DNA of 64,000 nucleotides from Aquatica leii (taxonomy: Eukaryota > Arthropoda > Insecta > Coleoptera > Lampyridae), in assembly GCA_035610365.1 (NCBI GenBank), contig CM069433.1:179816882-179880881 (forward strand). Direction: 5' to 3'. Of the stretch, positions 1 to 13,400 are shown piece by piece. The notes under the pieces were generated by a model that saw only the letters and a list, made by a program, of their open reading frames with translations, was not told the DNA's origin and made no database searches. A program made the position numbers and the translations under genes. Position 1 is the stretch's first letter, and every line of letters begins with the position of its first letter.

Positions 1-110
1 ATTTTTGGATTCAGAAGGTCATTTCACATACGAATCGTCAAGAATGGAATCAGGGCCGATTTTCATGCGGACCAGTGTTATCAGAGATTAAATAGCACGA
101 CAAAAACAGT

Positions 111-136
111 CGTATCCCAGTTATCACTGGGATACG
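111..136. repeat. Perfect 10-bp inverted repeat (hairpin)
   Basis: CGTATCCCAG at 111-120 and CTGGGATACG at 127-136 are exact reverse complements separated by six bases, so either strand could form a 10-bp stem. It lies just outside the LTR of the neighbouring BEL fossil. No transposon terminus or transcription unit is recognised here, so its role is unknown. Confidence 0.6.
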
Positions 137-263
137 ATCGTCACATCCACAAACAGACGATTGCAGAGTCTGAGACCCCATCGTGCATCATGTCTCATGT
201 CCTTTAGAAGTGTGCTACGTGGTTCATACAAAGGGACACGCCGTTACCCACTAGTCACGTATT

Positions 264-686
264 TGTGGTCACTTTAAAATAAAATTGGTGCTATGCTTTA
301 AATTGAATAAATAAAAAGAATAAAGGATAATCGAGTGAGCTTTTAAAAAAATTTTTATTATTATTTTACATACTAAATTTAATAGTTTCAACACAGTATG
401 TCTACAGTGACCTTATCCAACAATTTTATACTCTCAACAACGGTCCTCACTAGCGCCAGAAGCACCACTCACGGCACTCTAATCGCAAGTTTCAGTCTAC
501 TATACTACCAAAGTACCTGACATATACAGACTTCTTCAGAACAACCAAGCAATGAGTTTCTGCTGGTTGACCAATACCGACTAACAAAAACAATAGTTGT
601 TGGCAATTGGGTTTGATTTAAGCAAAGTACTCATTAATTAAAAACTTTTAATTATTAATTACAAACAAAAATGTAAGCGTGTTACA
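264..686 (-). repeat. Probable 3' LTR of BEL/Pao fossil 1
   Basis: Read on the minus strand, the block opens with TGTAACACGC just after the integrase region and closes with a CCACA-type end near 264, fitting the TGT...ACA ends of BEL/Pao LTRs. It is about 420 bp. No second copy was found in the window, so the boundaries are inferred from the ends and position only. Confidence 0.45.
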
Positions 687-1701
687 CTTGCAACAATCTT
701 CTCAACGATGGGGGTGCAGAATGATCATCCAGCACATAACATAATACGCAAAAAAAAAAGAAGGGGTAGTACATAGTTATCATTGTATCACACAGATGGC
801 AGTACTCGTACACAAAACAATATATAAGCACATACAAGTGTAAACATACAGCACGTCGTATGATGCCTTGGGCGGTTTTGATCGATGCAACCTGAGTAAT
901 TTCATCAAGACCAGGATGGATATCAACTACTCGCCCCAAGCGCCTTCGTAGAAAAGGAAACCCATCTTCCTTGATAAGGGCTAATTGGTCTGTGCGTAAT
1001 GAGCCAATATTGTTGATCCATTTCGTACGTCGTTGCAATTCGCTAATGTATTCACGATGCCACCTGACCCAAAACTGCTGAACAATTTGTTGCAGCCTGT
1101 GGAATTGATTTAAACGTGATGTGGGTATTGCAGCTACATTTAAGTCGAGAACAGCAATCATTGATCTCCCAATCATGGAGTGAGCTGAAGTCAAAGGTGA
1201 GAGGTCGTTTGGATCGACGGAAAGTGGTGATAGAGGCCGGGAATTTAAAATAGACCCTATTTGAATCAGTACTGTGAGGATTTCTTCATAAGTGAGCAAC
1301 GCATTGCTAACTACCCGTTTTAAATGATGTTTAACGCTTTTAACGCCTGCTTCGCACAGCTCATTCATATGCGAAGGGTATGGTGGGTTAAAATGCCAAT
1401 TTATGCCATGATGTGCCGCAGATTGTGCTATTAGTGCGCTATTTGTTTTAAAAAACGCAAATAGTTTGTTCAACTTAGAGTTAGCGCTAACAAAGTTTGT
1501 GCCGTTGTCTGAATAGATTTTGGACGGTTTTCTTTTACGTGATATAAATCGTCTGAGTGCAGATAAAAAAGTATCCGATAAAAAGACACTTGCTAATTCA
1601 ATATGAACTGCTTTAGTAGTTAAGCATACAAAAAGACAAATATAACATTTGCTAGTTTTTGCACCACGACCCTTTCTATCTAATACTAAATGGACCACCA
1701 T
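682..1701 (-). pseudogene. BEL/Pao integrase region, open fragment
   Basis: A 339-codon open stretch on the minus strand belongs to BEL/Pao fossil 1. It carries the integrase catalytic core: the S-D-N-G-T-N-F block, the H-F-N-P-P-Y-P-S-H block and the downstream glutamate context. The C-terminal domain characteristic of Pao elements follows, around the phrase RRLGRVVDIHPG. The last roughly 40 codons are AT-rich and probably non-homologous read-through towards the LTR. In a working element this domain would insert the cDNA into the genome. Here it is part of a dead copy, although this segment is better preserved than the rest. Confidence 0.85.
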
Positions 1702-4700
1702 AGTCAGTACTAACTACTGCAAACGGAAAACCGTAAGAATCCTAACAAGGGCTGAACTACGTTAGAAGCATGAAAGCAACGTAGACACGACTGAACAATC
1801 TTTCTTGCTAACGCCTTTTCAAGTGTCGGCCAGTATCTGTCTCGTATTGGAGAGAGTAGCAGCTAAGAACCTGCATGCATTAATTGAATAGTAACAAAAG
1901 TAACTTTGTCATAGTATGCGATCCATTAAGAAGAATAGAGTGCATTTTTTTAAAATCGTAATTAGAGTTTTGTAAACGACCCGCAGAATCCCTCGATAGT
2001 CAATAAATGGTGTTTAGTTCAAAATTAAACTTTTTGCATTGATCTGTTTTCCATTTTTGAAATTTTTTATTTCGAAATGGAATGATTCTGACTGAGCTAT
2101 TTTAATTAAACAAGTATGTGCTTTACTGATCTCATGCATACTAAGAAAGGACTTACGGCGGAAGCATTATGAATGAATCGGAGACAGTGGGCAATGACTC
2201 TCTCCAGTTTTCTTAAATTAGAAAATCGTTCAAAGGTAAAAGTAAAATTTTTGATCTTTAAATAAATTTTTGTATTATTTTTTAATTCTGGAAGGCTGTC
2301 CTTTATTGAGGGTAAATTGGGCCAAAGAAATTCAGTTAACAGTAAGAATCCAGGTTCATTCCACCACAGCGTACAGTTTCCTATTTGTACGGGCGAAATT
2401 TCTCTTTTCAGCAGTGGGAACATGCAACCAAGTAGCATTTCTAGTGAGAGTTTGTATTTCCGTTACTCTATGAGCATCAAAAGTCCTTAACAAGTGAGGA
2501 GAGGTTTTTATTCATACTTGCACAATGGTCGAATCAGTCCATAGAAAACAGGAATTAATCACAAGACTTAGAGAATTCAACACGTTGTTAACCAACCGCG
2601 TAGTGCTCCATAGAGTTCTAATATGGGTATTGTTAAAGACTTTAGTTGCGCAACCTTTGTCTTGCAGCATAAAATATGACATAATTTTTTTCCGTCAGAA
2701 TTTATAGAACAAAGGTACTCGGATGCTCCGTATAGCGTCTGAAAACGCTTGTAATTGAACGGACTTGTAATCACAACAGAAAGTATGACAAGGTATTTTT
2801 AAATTGCTCAAAATGATGCTCATAATTGTAGCCATTTCTGATGTATATCCAAAGGAGTTCAATTTTTCAAGTCACAGATGTAAAATTAAGTTTGAAATTA
2901 TTGTACATGGACTTAGAAGACGTATAGCGTGGAAGATCTGAGCAGTTTCACTTTAAATCGACCTTTTGGTAATTTCAGTGCATCATAATGAAGGAATTGC
3001 AAAATTTAAATTATCAGTGTCAGTCTGCCACGATAAACCGAGAGTTTTTGTAGATTCATATTCAGATTCGGATGTACATCAGATGGATTTACGTGCTTTA
3101 GCGCTTGTGGGGCATTTGAGGTCCTTTTGCAAATACGAAAACATCCTGTATTCCTGTGGCAAGAAAATTTTTGCAAATTGATTGTGCGCGTTCTAAAGTG
3201 TCACATCCAGTTAAAAGGTCGTCGACATAGAAATCTTTGCAAATGATTTTAGAATTTACAGGATCAGATTTTTTACAATTAAGTCTCAGTTGATATAGAG
3301 AACGAATGGCAAGAAAACTAGCTGCAGCAGTTACGTATATCACGCTATTGAGATCGTATAATTGGATCTAATGTGACCTAATTCGATGTATTTGCGCATG
3401 AATGAGACCTATTGAGTTCGCATACGCTCATTGCGAGAGAAACGTTTTTGCGATGCAAAAAATGACATTTTGGCTGTTTGATACGGCTCGCCCAATTTAG
3501 ATGGTAAATCTTTTAAAGGAAGACAAACTATAAATCGTCCAGAAGAATCTCGTTTGGTATTTACAACAAAGTGGGTTTCTCTTCAATAGACAGAGGTTTT
3601 TTATGAGGAATTTCCTCAATTTCCCAAAACTTAGATAACTGATCTTGAATAGCAGTAGAGAAGTAACAACGGAGTTCATTCAGTAAAGAGAAAGCACTGC
3701 AAATTGAACCACTGACAATCCGACCAAACCTAGTTTTTTGTAACTTTGGTTGACCAGGTCAAAGTGAAATCTGGCCTACGCATAGCAAATCGTAAAAGCA
3801 TGCTGCACCAAGAAGAATATACAGGTTTTATAAAATTTGTATCATCTAATGTGATATTACCTGGAATTTGAAGGTGCTCTGTTTTAACCTTCACGTTGAG
3901 CAGAAATCTCGTGATCATCGGTATTATTAGACATGAAGTTTTTAATCGATATTTTTTATGTTTTGTACCTATTGACACGACGCATTCGGAATTAAAATTT
4001 ATAGAAGAGTTCATTAAATCCAGAACCTTTATGTGAGTACGTTTTTATTTTTTTTAGTTTTAAGCAATTGAATAAATCTGCAGTTATGTAATTACTTTGA
4101 CTTCCCGAATCAAGCAATGCTCTAGCAAGATGACATTGGCCATCATTATTAGCAATTTTAACAATGGTTGTAGACAAGAGAACGTTGTTAAAAGCAAATG
4201 AAGATAAAGTTGAATTATGTTCGACTTTATCTGAAATAGTTTGAGCTACGGTGGAAAACAATGCAGATATGTCACCGTCTAAATGAAGCTATGAATTGTG
4301 TCTTCCGTTACAGTGACGGCAACTCAATCGCGATTTGCAATTTTTCGATATATGACTCTTATAAAAGCAATTGGAACAAAGGTTGTTCTCTTTGGAATAA
4401 TTAATTCGATTGTTTACACTCAACGATTTGAACTTTTCACTGCAGAAAATTAGATAAACGTCTTTGGAATATTGGCAAGTCTGATCGTTGGAAAGAAAAG
4501 AGCGAACACTAATGCGTTTTTTTGTTTTTGTTTGCTAAACACATGGGATATATCGCGTGAATGCATAAGCTTTCCTGTGTCAATTTGGAAATTCATATTC
4601 TATTTTAGGTTATTGTCTTGAATCAAAGTAACAATTGTCAAAATTTTTGAATAGTAAGTTTAGTAACTGTAGTACAATCAGTTGACTCATTAATTTTATA

Positions 4701-4949
4701 ACATAAGTGCCCCAAATTATTCCTACATTCAATCATTGTATTGCTAAACCTCTAATAATTTAGTATAAAATAGATCAAAATTTATGGTAACATTTGATTC
4801 TTTAAAAACTAATGCTTATGACTCAATTTTATTCATATTTTAAAATTTTATTTATTGACAAAAATTTGTTTTACTGTATTTTTAGTAGCAAAATTGTAGA
4901 CATTATATTTATTAGGATACAAAAGAACCTGAAAGATTCATGTTAACAT

Positions 4950-5990
4950 AGTGTAACTGGGTGTTTCCATTTAGTGCAAGCCAGATTCTGAATTTCTTAG
5001 AAGTGACTGAAGAAAAAGTTCTCTCCGTATTTATAGAAGAAGTGTCGTTGCGGCGGAATGAGCTTGACTCTGATTGGGTTACGTTTGAAAAGGGGTGCGT
5101 CTATAATAAACCAGTGACAACCGGGTACCAAAGACCGGATAGTTCAAAACCGTTGTCACGATTGAAGTTATTGGGATGTGATTTCTATGCTTTCTCGGAC
5201 TTTTCTATGGAGATTTCGAAATAAGTGAAGCGTTATCAAAATCTATATTGTGACCTGTAGTAAAATAATGTTCAGCGCAACAGCAAACTTTAAAGATGCT
5301 GATATTAATCTGAAATACGTGTGACGACGTAACGACCAGTTTCATCAATATACACTAAACCACATGAAAAAGGAATTTGGTATACACCTTGAAATGAAAA
5401 TGTAGGACATTTGTCTTTGGGAAAAGTTTTCCTATTTGATCTGTGACATTATAAATGTAAGGTAAAAATGCCTATTTCAGATTGGAATTGGAAGTAGAAA
5501 TGTCCTTAGGTACTCGAGTGTAGGGATGTAGATAACGATTTATAACAGTTTGAATATTCCGCTTGAAATAACCATTGCTTACTAAGGTTCTAGTACGATG
5601 ACAGAATTCCCAATTTAGATTCTCCGGTTGGCATATAGAAAAAGCGCGATGAACCAAATATTTAGTAACAGAACGTTCCTGTGTCAGATGATAATACCAA
5701 AAAATAAATGTGTCATCATTCATCAACATACGTAAAGCAGACTAAGTTGTAATATCAATGATTCCAAAGCAACCGTTTCAAAAGATTCCTTAACAATGTT
5801 AGCTGTAACAGCAGACAGGGAGAACCCATAATGGCGCCCAAAACTTGTTCGTAAAACTTGTTATCAAATTGAAAGTAAGTGGATAATACCCTATAAGAAA
5901 AACCAAACCTAAAAACTTTGTCATGGTGAGAAAGAATTTTCTCGATGATAATAAGCCTAATATCACACGTAACACTTTTGTGTAAGAAGG
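4950..5990 (-). mobile_element. Penelope-like element fragment 1 (RT end + GIY-YIG)
   Basis: Minus-strand sequence matches the second half of a Penelope-like retroelement. Around 5760-5900 there is an A-I-M-G-S-P reverse-transcriptase block. The 85-codon open stretch at 5472-5729 matches the RT-to-endonuclease connector (H-R-A-F-S-I-C ... S-N-G-Y). Near 5340-5400 the GIY-YIG nuclease starts as GVYQIPFSCGLVYIDETGR, and a T-G-H-N-I-D-F block closes it near 5270. Penelope elements use this RT plus nuclease to copy into exposed DNA ends. The 5' half of the RT is absent and the frame is interrupted several times. The plus-strand 87-codon ORF at 4961-5224 is a shadow of this element's 3' part. Confidence 0.8.
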
Positions 5991-6330
5991 GTTAAAAATA
6001 TTTAATCATCTGCCACAAGCACAATGAAATCTTCGACATGAAGGATTTAAGAAAAAACTAAAGCGGTTGTTAGTAAAAAATGTTTTTTATAATTTGTTTG
6101 TAGATCATACTAACACCTTTTTACTTTCAGTTGTAAGTTTAAAACATTGTTTACGTTATGTAATGTAGCTGTCGTATGTAGGCTGAGTTAACTCCATTCA
6201 AGTTTCTTTGATTTTTTTGTAATGTAATCACAACCAAATTTCGGCACATAACGTCATACATGTAAGCTTACATACTATGCGAAATTTTCGTCTATAAACA
6301 AATAAAATGTAGTGAACGTTTTACTCGCTA
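5985..6330 (+). mobile_element. Possible non-LTR (LINE) 3' tail
   Basis: Plus-strand sequence near 5990-6110 reads as a short peptide of the type that ends many insect LINE reverse transcriptases: I-F-N-H-L-P ... F-K-K-K-L-K-R-L-L ... F-Y. AT-rich sequence with an AATAAA near 6300 follows, like a 3' untranslated tail. No catalytic motif is present, so the clade cannot be named and the call is tentative. Confidence 0.3.
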
Positions 6331-6554
6331 TCAAAGAACTTTGGTGGTTAGTACTTTTTTTTAAAGCGATGTATTTTAATTATATTCGTGCATTCTTAAT
6401 GTGTCACGACTGCATTCAAATTCGGAGAGGGTTTAGACGTATCTCCAAGTTGAGGATCTTTATTAGTACTACGAGTGGCGCCTAGTTTTTCTCTATCTTT
6501 ATTATAGTTTCACTGACCGACATCGTAGTTAGCTGTGGTGACATGGTTGTTACC

Positions 6555-7976
6555 AGCTCGGTCCACTACAGAAAATGTTGGTAACAAAAGCTTGAACACC
6601 GGTGACTTTACCCTTCATATTCGAACCATCATCTCCTTGTCCTCTTATGTTGTTGATGTCAAGTCCTAAAATTTGATTTTTTTCTTTAACACAAAAAATA
6701 GATTTTCTCTTGTGCTGCTCTTTACATGTATTTGATAAATTGCTTATATATAGCAATATTCAAGCCTGGTAATGTTCCATCTGAAACATATCTGATGTTA
6801 AGAAACATTTGTTCTGAAGTACAATCCAAAATTACAGTAAAATATTTTTCATATTTTATTCTATCAATAATTTTATTTTATATTTGTTGGCTATTAAGTT
6901 TATTATTTCATTTTGTATTGTTTTGCTTAAATAAACGTGGTGTATTTGTTTTGTAGCGATTCTTTGTATATGATCCTGCATTACTGGGTCAAATTTTTCA
7001 ATTAATTCAAATATTCCGAGAAAATTTCCATTTTGTGCATCGCCTAGGTTTTCAATGGATTCTCTAAACGCAACATTTCGTTCAGCTAAAAACTGAACTA
7101 CACAAAATAATCTTTCAAATACCTTATACAAACGAACCTTTTCTTGGTTTAACAATTTCTGTTGAACATTATCCATTATTTGCTCAGCAGAAAGTCTTTT
7201 TTGAAGCTCTGTACATTTAAACATAGCTATCAAATGATTTTTTGATTTTTTATGTGAATCTTATCTATTATATATATTTGGCCAGTAATTAAATCCTACA
7301 GTGGCTAGTGCAATTGAGGCACCCATACTGAATAGCCGACAACAAAAACAAAATATTCTGTTTTCTGATTCAGAATATATTATCCAAGGACGGCTTATTA
7401 TTTATCTATTCTATCTCTCTTGGCGCGGAAACTCATTTAAAATAATTTTTGTAGGACCTTTTTTAACTAAATAATCTCTTATTTGTTAAGTATTAATCTC
7501 GGCCCAAGAAACGGGATCTTCAGTTATATTCAGTTATGCCATTTTCATTCCAATTATTTGCTTCTTCCAGTTCCCGTCTGTGATCTTGTGTTTTTTGTTT
7601 ATTTTATACCTGTTCGTTTTTATCTTTACCATCAAAATATAACCGATCGATGTTTATGTTTAAGATAATAAATTGCTGTATAAGAAAAGATGATATAATA
7701 AAAATCTTAGAACAAGTACCGATTGTTATTGTCATGTTTGTTAAATTGTCAATTTAGTATAAATCTTCGTCATTTTTGTCATTTTTTTCTTCACGTTTGT
7801 CAGTACTTTCTTATTCAACTTTGTCATTTTTTTTCTTCGTCTTTGTCATCATCTGTTTTTAAAAATTTGTTCAAAGCACTTTTGCGTTTTTGTTATTTTT
7901 GGTGGTGTTGCAGGGTCCCTTCAAGTGTGGGGCCCGATTGTGTCAAATCGCTTCAATCGCTTTAAATCCGGGCCTG
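6555..7976 (-). mobile_element. hAT transposon fragment 1 (TTF-type finger, DUF4371)
   Basis: Minus-strand coding remnants follow the order of a hAT transposase with an N-terminal TTF-type zinc finger. A charged N-terminal stretch lies near 7700-7860. The segment YLVKKGPTKIILNEFPRQ follows near 7420-7480, then C-F-C-C finger cysteines near 7330. The region at 6856-7233 contains the DUF4371 phrases (Q-N-E-I-I-N-L-I; V-I-L-D-C-T), and GLDINNIRGQG near 6620-6680 contributes to the catalytic fold. hAT transposases cut and paste their element using an RNase H-like DDE core. The C-terminal half, including the dimerisation domain, is missing past about 6555. The frame changes several times, so the copy is dead. 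The element's outer 5' end is at 7976. Confidence 0.8.
7961..7976 (-). repeat. hAT 5' terminus of fragment 1
   Basis: On the minus strand the block begins CAGGCCCGGATTTAAA, a typical hAT terminal sequence. It lies directly upstream of the N-terminal coding remnant. The flanking GGTGCTAT would be the expected 8-bp target duplication, but the other end of the element is missing so this cannot be confirmed. Confidence 0.55.
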
Positions 7977-10775
7977 GGTGCTATATTTTCTGCTTAAAAA
8001 ATGGTCGCTAGTGTTGTCGTATCCTTACTTGGGTTTATCAACAATTAAGCTTAACTAAATTTGTATTTCTGATAAAATGCTGTTATTTTTTTTTAATCTT
8101 TACATCAAATACAAAAATTGGAAAAATTCTTAAAATTTATTTTTGGAAAATTTTGAAAACAATAAACAATAATGAATGAAGCGGTATGTAGACATACTTT
8201 TAATAACGCAACTTTTTCCTAATTTGAACCACCCTGTATTGTTTAATTGTCTTTGGATTTATCAACAATGGGTTCCTATGGTACTAAAAATGCATCGGTG
8301 ATTGGGAGATTGGTAGTAAAGCATTTATTATACTTTGATTAATTAGGTTTGATAAATTTTCAATTACAAATTGAACACAGGCGTTTATTAATTAATTTAA
8401 TTTGTTTTTTGATTTGTGGAGTTGATGATTTGCTTTTAATACAAGTTGTTCACTATAATTGTTCTTTTTTAAATAAAATTCTTTGTAAGGCAATTAATGT
8501 TTTTGTAAGGAAAAAATAACTATAAATTTCAATATGATTTGTTGAATACCAAGAAATAAATATCGTGTTGCTTTTTGTTGCACTCTAACTGCATTACTCT
8601 GCCGCGTTGTGCAACAGAAAATTTATTTTGAATACAGTTGTTAGCTAAAACGTTGATAAAAATGTGTTTCCTGGAATTATACCCTTTATTAAAACGGCTT
8701 CATCTTACACAATTAAAAGAACAAAACATATTGTTTTATTAGTAGTAGTGTAGTGTAACGAGATAAAATTTGATTAAAAATACCTGTTATACCAAGCTGT
8801 TAACAACAACCGGATACATTTACAAAATCCTTTAGTGTTAAATCGATTTAGAAATTTATTGACAATTTAATTAGACGTAGATGTAGACCAACTACAATAA
8901 TGTGTAGCAAAAATCTATATGATAAAGACAAGAAAAGGAAGAATACTCTTTTATGCATTTTTCTAAGTGCGAAAGCAGTAATAGCAGATACTTAAATGAA
9001 TGCAATTTAACGTTACTACAAGAATATTAAATATTATTAGATAGTACTGTGCTTAAAAAGAAATTTTAAATATACACAATCTCTTGAATTATTAGAAAAG
9101 GTAATATTAAATATAATAATCAAAATTATGTTTGCAAGTAAGTAATACGTGCATGAAAATTAATTATAATTAATTATGAATAAAAGATTGTTTGAATTTA
9201 CTGTGGGAGTTTTCTCAAACATATGATTCCACAGTTGTTTTGCAAGAAAAAATGCTTTGACAAATTTAACAACAAAACATAATTTGCATGTCATGTAAAT
9301 ATAACGTTAAAAAGCACTAATATTTAATAATCTTAAGTAAAGAACTGTAATAAAATAATGTTTCCTTACTACAAATGTAATAATTTTTTTTAAATTATAA
9401 TTATGTTGGATAAACTTTAGACAATTATGAATTTTAATTCAATTACTTATTGTATAACTTTTTTTTAATGATGTAGGTTAAGCGTTAAAGGAATAATTGA
9501 AAGGAAATACTTATTATGAATAAAGAATCAGATAATCGTAAAATTACTTTAAGTGCGTAACTATTGTTTTTCCATTTATACTTGCATTTAATGTTTTTAG
9601 TTATTGCGTTTTAATTTATTGTCATAAATCATTAAGATAATAAAGAAAACAGTAAACTTCGGTGTTTGTTTAACACACTTTCTTTTTATATTGTTTGTTA
9701 GAAGAATGTACAGAACAATGTTGACAAACAAGTAAGTGTTACAATGTATCTTAAAGTTTCATAATAATTCTGGTCTTAATATAATGTAAGTTACTTATTA
9801 ACCAATTCATTCAACAGATGTTCGTATGTAAACATTTACTCTCGGAAACCACAAACAATTTGTTTCGCAATATCAGCTCTAACGTTAATTAAATTTCTTA
9901 GATAAAGACTAATATTATAGCTCAATATGTTTTATAGCGTCAATAACTGTTTGTATTTGAGAAAATATAGTTTTTTTTTGTATATTTATATTGGTGTTCG
10001 TCCTTGATATAAAACTTTTTCAATAATTTCTAATTACTATTTTTGTAGTTACATATATTGTATACATGAAAGCAAATTTATCTCAACTTCGGTACATTTC
10101 TAGTTTTTGTTTTGTGTAATCAAAATAAAGTTTTTTTTTAAAAATCTCGCAATTTTGGTTTTCTTCAAACAAGTGTTGGTATTTAAATTTTTTTTTGTAT
10201 ATTTGTAAAAAGTCATGTTTAAGTAGTACAAAGAAACTAAATAATATTAAGAACTTTATGAATGTGTGGCGCATTTGACAATTAAAAAAACCAATCAAAA
10301 TTAGGTACCTTAAATTACATATAAAAAATTCAAACACTAAATTAAAAAGTTTGTTAATCGACCCTAAACAAAGTTGTAATTGTATTTCTAAACTTTAATA
10401 TAACAGTATAGTAATAAAATAGTTTAAAGTTACTCGGTATTAAAAAAGTTGAAGTTGACTTACTCCGGCGTTTGAAATTGAAAATGTTTTGTCAAAAAAC
10501 GTTTGGTACGCGGTTGGTTTTTCAGTGAGATTATAAGCTTTGGTTTAACTAACCTTGGTTTAATTTAAACATATTATTGATTAGTAAAAAATTAATAACC
10601 AATAACATAACAGTAGTATTTTAAAATAAAACCAAGCTTACTTAAACCAATGTCATAGTGTATCAAAATGTTAGTAATGAAAACGTTTATCTCCAAAACA
10701 CCAACTTGATTATACACTATATATATTATATAATTTTATACTTGTTTTTGCAAGATAAGTTATGATGGCCGCGTT
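7977..10775. other. AT-rich stretch without recognised genes
   Basis: Very AT-rich sequence with only short, unrecognisable ORFs on both strands. The one noteworthy block is near 8160-8239: read on the minus strand it starts ACAGGGTGGTTCAAAT, a sequence type often found at repeat ends in insect genomes. No TIR partner, coding motif or RNA gene was seen in the remainder. Confidence 0.6.
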
Positions 10776-13400
10776 AACTTTATTATTATTAGTACTAAAA
10801 GCGATAATGTATTGAAAGGAACTTCAATATTGTAATTATACATCTTATTCATTAAGATGGATTGTTCATTTTTCTATTTACTACACTCTAAAATTAATTG
10901 GTCTATGGTGCAAGGGATCTTGCAGATTTCACATAGGTTCGATTCGACTATACCTTACTTACGTAAATGTTCGCCAAAGTATCTATGTCCAAATCTTAAT
11001 CTACTAAACACTACACACACATGTCTTGAAATCTTGAGATCTTGAAACCATGTTTTCTTTGGAACACAATTTACAATTTGGTAGTATCTAGTAGGAGTTT
11101 TTTTCATTGCGTCTATATATAAATTATTCCATTTTTGTCTTACCCAAATTTTTGGGCTTCTAAACAGCAATTCATGTTTGTTGGAATTAAAGTAGTAACA
11201 CTGGATCTTGCTAAGCGATCAACCTCTTAATTGTATTTAATTCCAGAGTGGCTTTTAATGTAAATAAATTCAATTTTATATCCTAATTCTTGAAGATTAC
11301 CTACAAATATTTTAATGTTCATCACATGTAGATTTTCAAATTGTGTTAAAGGATAGTATTTATTAGTGATTTTCTTCAGAACCGATAGAGCATCCGATTT
11401 CTATTATTAATTCTAATAAATTTTAGCACTTTAAAAATGGCGAATGCTTCTGCGGAATAAATGGAAATTATTTTGTTTAATTTAAATTTTCTTTTCATGT
11501 TAAAGGAAGGAATAATAAATGCACATCCAATGTTATAGTTGTCTTTAGACGCATCGGTGTAAATTTAAAAATGTTCTTCAAACTTACTCATAACAGAGTA
11601 AAATATGTTTTGGTTCAGTGCATGGTTTTCGCTGTATTTTTGAATTATAATAGATATTTCTTTTAATAAGTTTTTATAATTGGAATTATTCATTGTTGTT
11701 AGATCGCCAAGAGAGGAATTTCTATCAAAAATGGCACCAAAGGCTAAACATGGTAATGGAAAATTCTTTTTTGCCAATATTTGTTGGTGAGATCGTCTAC
11801 ATTTAATAAACATATGTGGTCTATCAATTTAGAATTTTGTATATGTTTTTAGAATGTGCACATGCGATAGATATTCCATTCTTAGTAATACAGGCATTTC
11901 AATTGCTTCCACTTGTACAGCTCGGGTTGGTGTCGAACGAAATGCACCGATGGCGATTCTGAGTGCTGTGTTTTGGACAACTTCAATTTTTCTAATTGAT
12001 GTCATAGTCGCCAATTCATAATGAAAAAAACCGTAATCTATAATAGACCTGATCTAATTTCTATAGAACATTAATCTTATTTCAGAGTGTGCTCCCCACC
12101 ATGTCTTCGAAACGAATTTGAGAAAATTAAAACATTTTGAGCATTTGTTTATTACTTGTTGTATATGCGTATTCCAATTAAGTTTCTTGTCTAAAATCTT
12201 ATATAAAAGGTATTTAACTTTACCGCGGAGTGAAAATGCACATTTGTTAAGGGTAATAGTAGTCATTTTCGGAAGGTTGTGTCTGGTAAAAATTGATTTA
12301 TCAGCATACAGATCTAAGCCATGGTTAGAAAGCCAACTATTTATAAGCGCAAGATTTTTACTTAGTTTACTAACTTGTCTAATTTTTTGTTTTGATAATA
12401 TATGCAAAAATCATCTGCATACTTAATCATTCTGAGACTTACAGATAACTTATGTGAATCAGCGGTATAAACGTTGAATAAGAGAGGACTTAAAACGCTG
12501 CATTGAGCTAGTCCACTTGACGTATAGTGAGGTTCAATTAAACGGTTTAATGTGTCTTTGGTGTACAATGGTCTGTTAAGGTAGAGGTTTACTATATTGT
12601 ATGCTAACTTAGGAGAAATGAGTGTTGTTAGATATCCACTTTGTCTAGCAACTTCCTGATTTTTATTTAAATATTTTTTTTGTTTGTGCCATTTCTTGCT
12701 TACAGTTTAAAAATTTTTCTAAAGTACCAAATTGTTTATCTAAGGGGTAATCGGTTTTTAACTTTAAAGGGTTTATTTTTGAAGATAACAATTTTTCTTC
12801 GACACACGTGAGCAAAGGAACAGTAGAAAATGAAATAGAATGTATATGTGTATATTTAAACCAATCTGCCCTTTTAATTCTCCATATGCTTCTAGGGTAT
12901 ATGATTGAGTTTTGAAAATGTTGAAAATCATATACTATTTAAATAAGAAGGTGATCAGATCCTAACGTGCCTGTGAAAACAGACCAAATGATTCTAGGTA
13001 CTATCTCGGGAGACCACTATGTGATATCTACGCACGATTCCTTAATTAAAGAAGAAGATAATCTGGTAGCTGATCCATCGTTTAAAATAATTACGTTTGA
13101 ATCTTCAATTGCATTAAAAATTTGTTGGCGGGTATAGTCAAAATGGGAAGATCCCCAGGCACCATGGTGTGCATTAAAATCTGCTCCAATGATCAATGGA
13201 TCAGCTGCTTGTTTAAATAAGTTAATCCAATGGGTAATAGTACTATATACTTTTTTTTCTTATGACTTGATACTTAGGACTAGTAAAATGGTAATTTGGT
13301 TTAGACCATATTTCGCAAATTAGACCAACGTCGATATCGTTATCATTTATAAACTTTACCAAACTATTTTTGTTAGGCATTGACTAGATACATGATAACG
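10776..13400 (-). mobile_element. I-clade-like LINE remnant (EN, RT, RNase H)
   Basis: Minus-strand remnants appear in LINE order. An AP-type endonuclease lies near 12960-13390, with D-I-D-V-G-L-I-C-E near its start and FNAHHGAWGS near 13150-13180. Reverse transcriptase lies at 12054-12568, with S-V-L-S-P-L-L-F-N and YADDFCIY. The post-RT region at 11829-12014 has T-A-L-R-I-A-I-G-A-F-R-S-T-P-T. RNase H-like sequence spans about 11210-11450 (K-S-H-S-G). The tail SRLRFGHRYF and a C-x2-C...C finger end near 10860. The final TAATAATAATAAAG on the minus strand near 10776-10795 resembles the (TAA)n tail of I elements. Such elements copy by target-primed reverse transcription. The endonuclease lacks an internal part, ORF1 is absent and the reading frame is broken many times. 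Confidence 0.8.

Larger units (their letters stand above)
264..4620 (-). mobile_element. BEL/Pao LTR retrotransposon fossil 1
   Basis: This is a decayed BEL/Pao-type element read on the minus strand. In element order it shows a gag CCHC-type knuckle (about 4290-4600), an aspartic-protease-like segment with a D-S-G-S triad (about 4080-4170), a reverse-transcriptase piece with the YVDDLLTG motif typical of BEL/Pao (about 3098-3343), RNase H-like sequence, and a long integrase region followed by the Pao C-terminal domain (about 830-1701). A probable 3' LTR lies at 264-686. I find no matching upstream LTR, so the element appears 5'-truncated. It is clearly broken, with on the order of ten or more breaks, and looks old. 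The boundary near 4620 is approximate; AT-rich sequence of no clear origin follows up to the Penelope fragment at 4950. Confidence 0.85.

Noticed and set aside
4961-5224. 87-codon plus-strand ORF
   Set aside because: It overlaps the minus-strand 3' part of Penelope fragment 1 and has no recognised homology; treated as a shadow.
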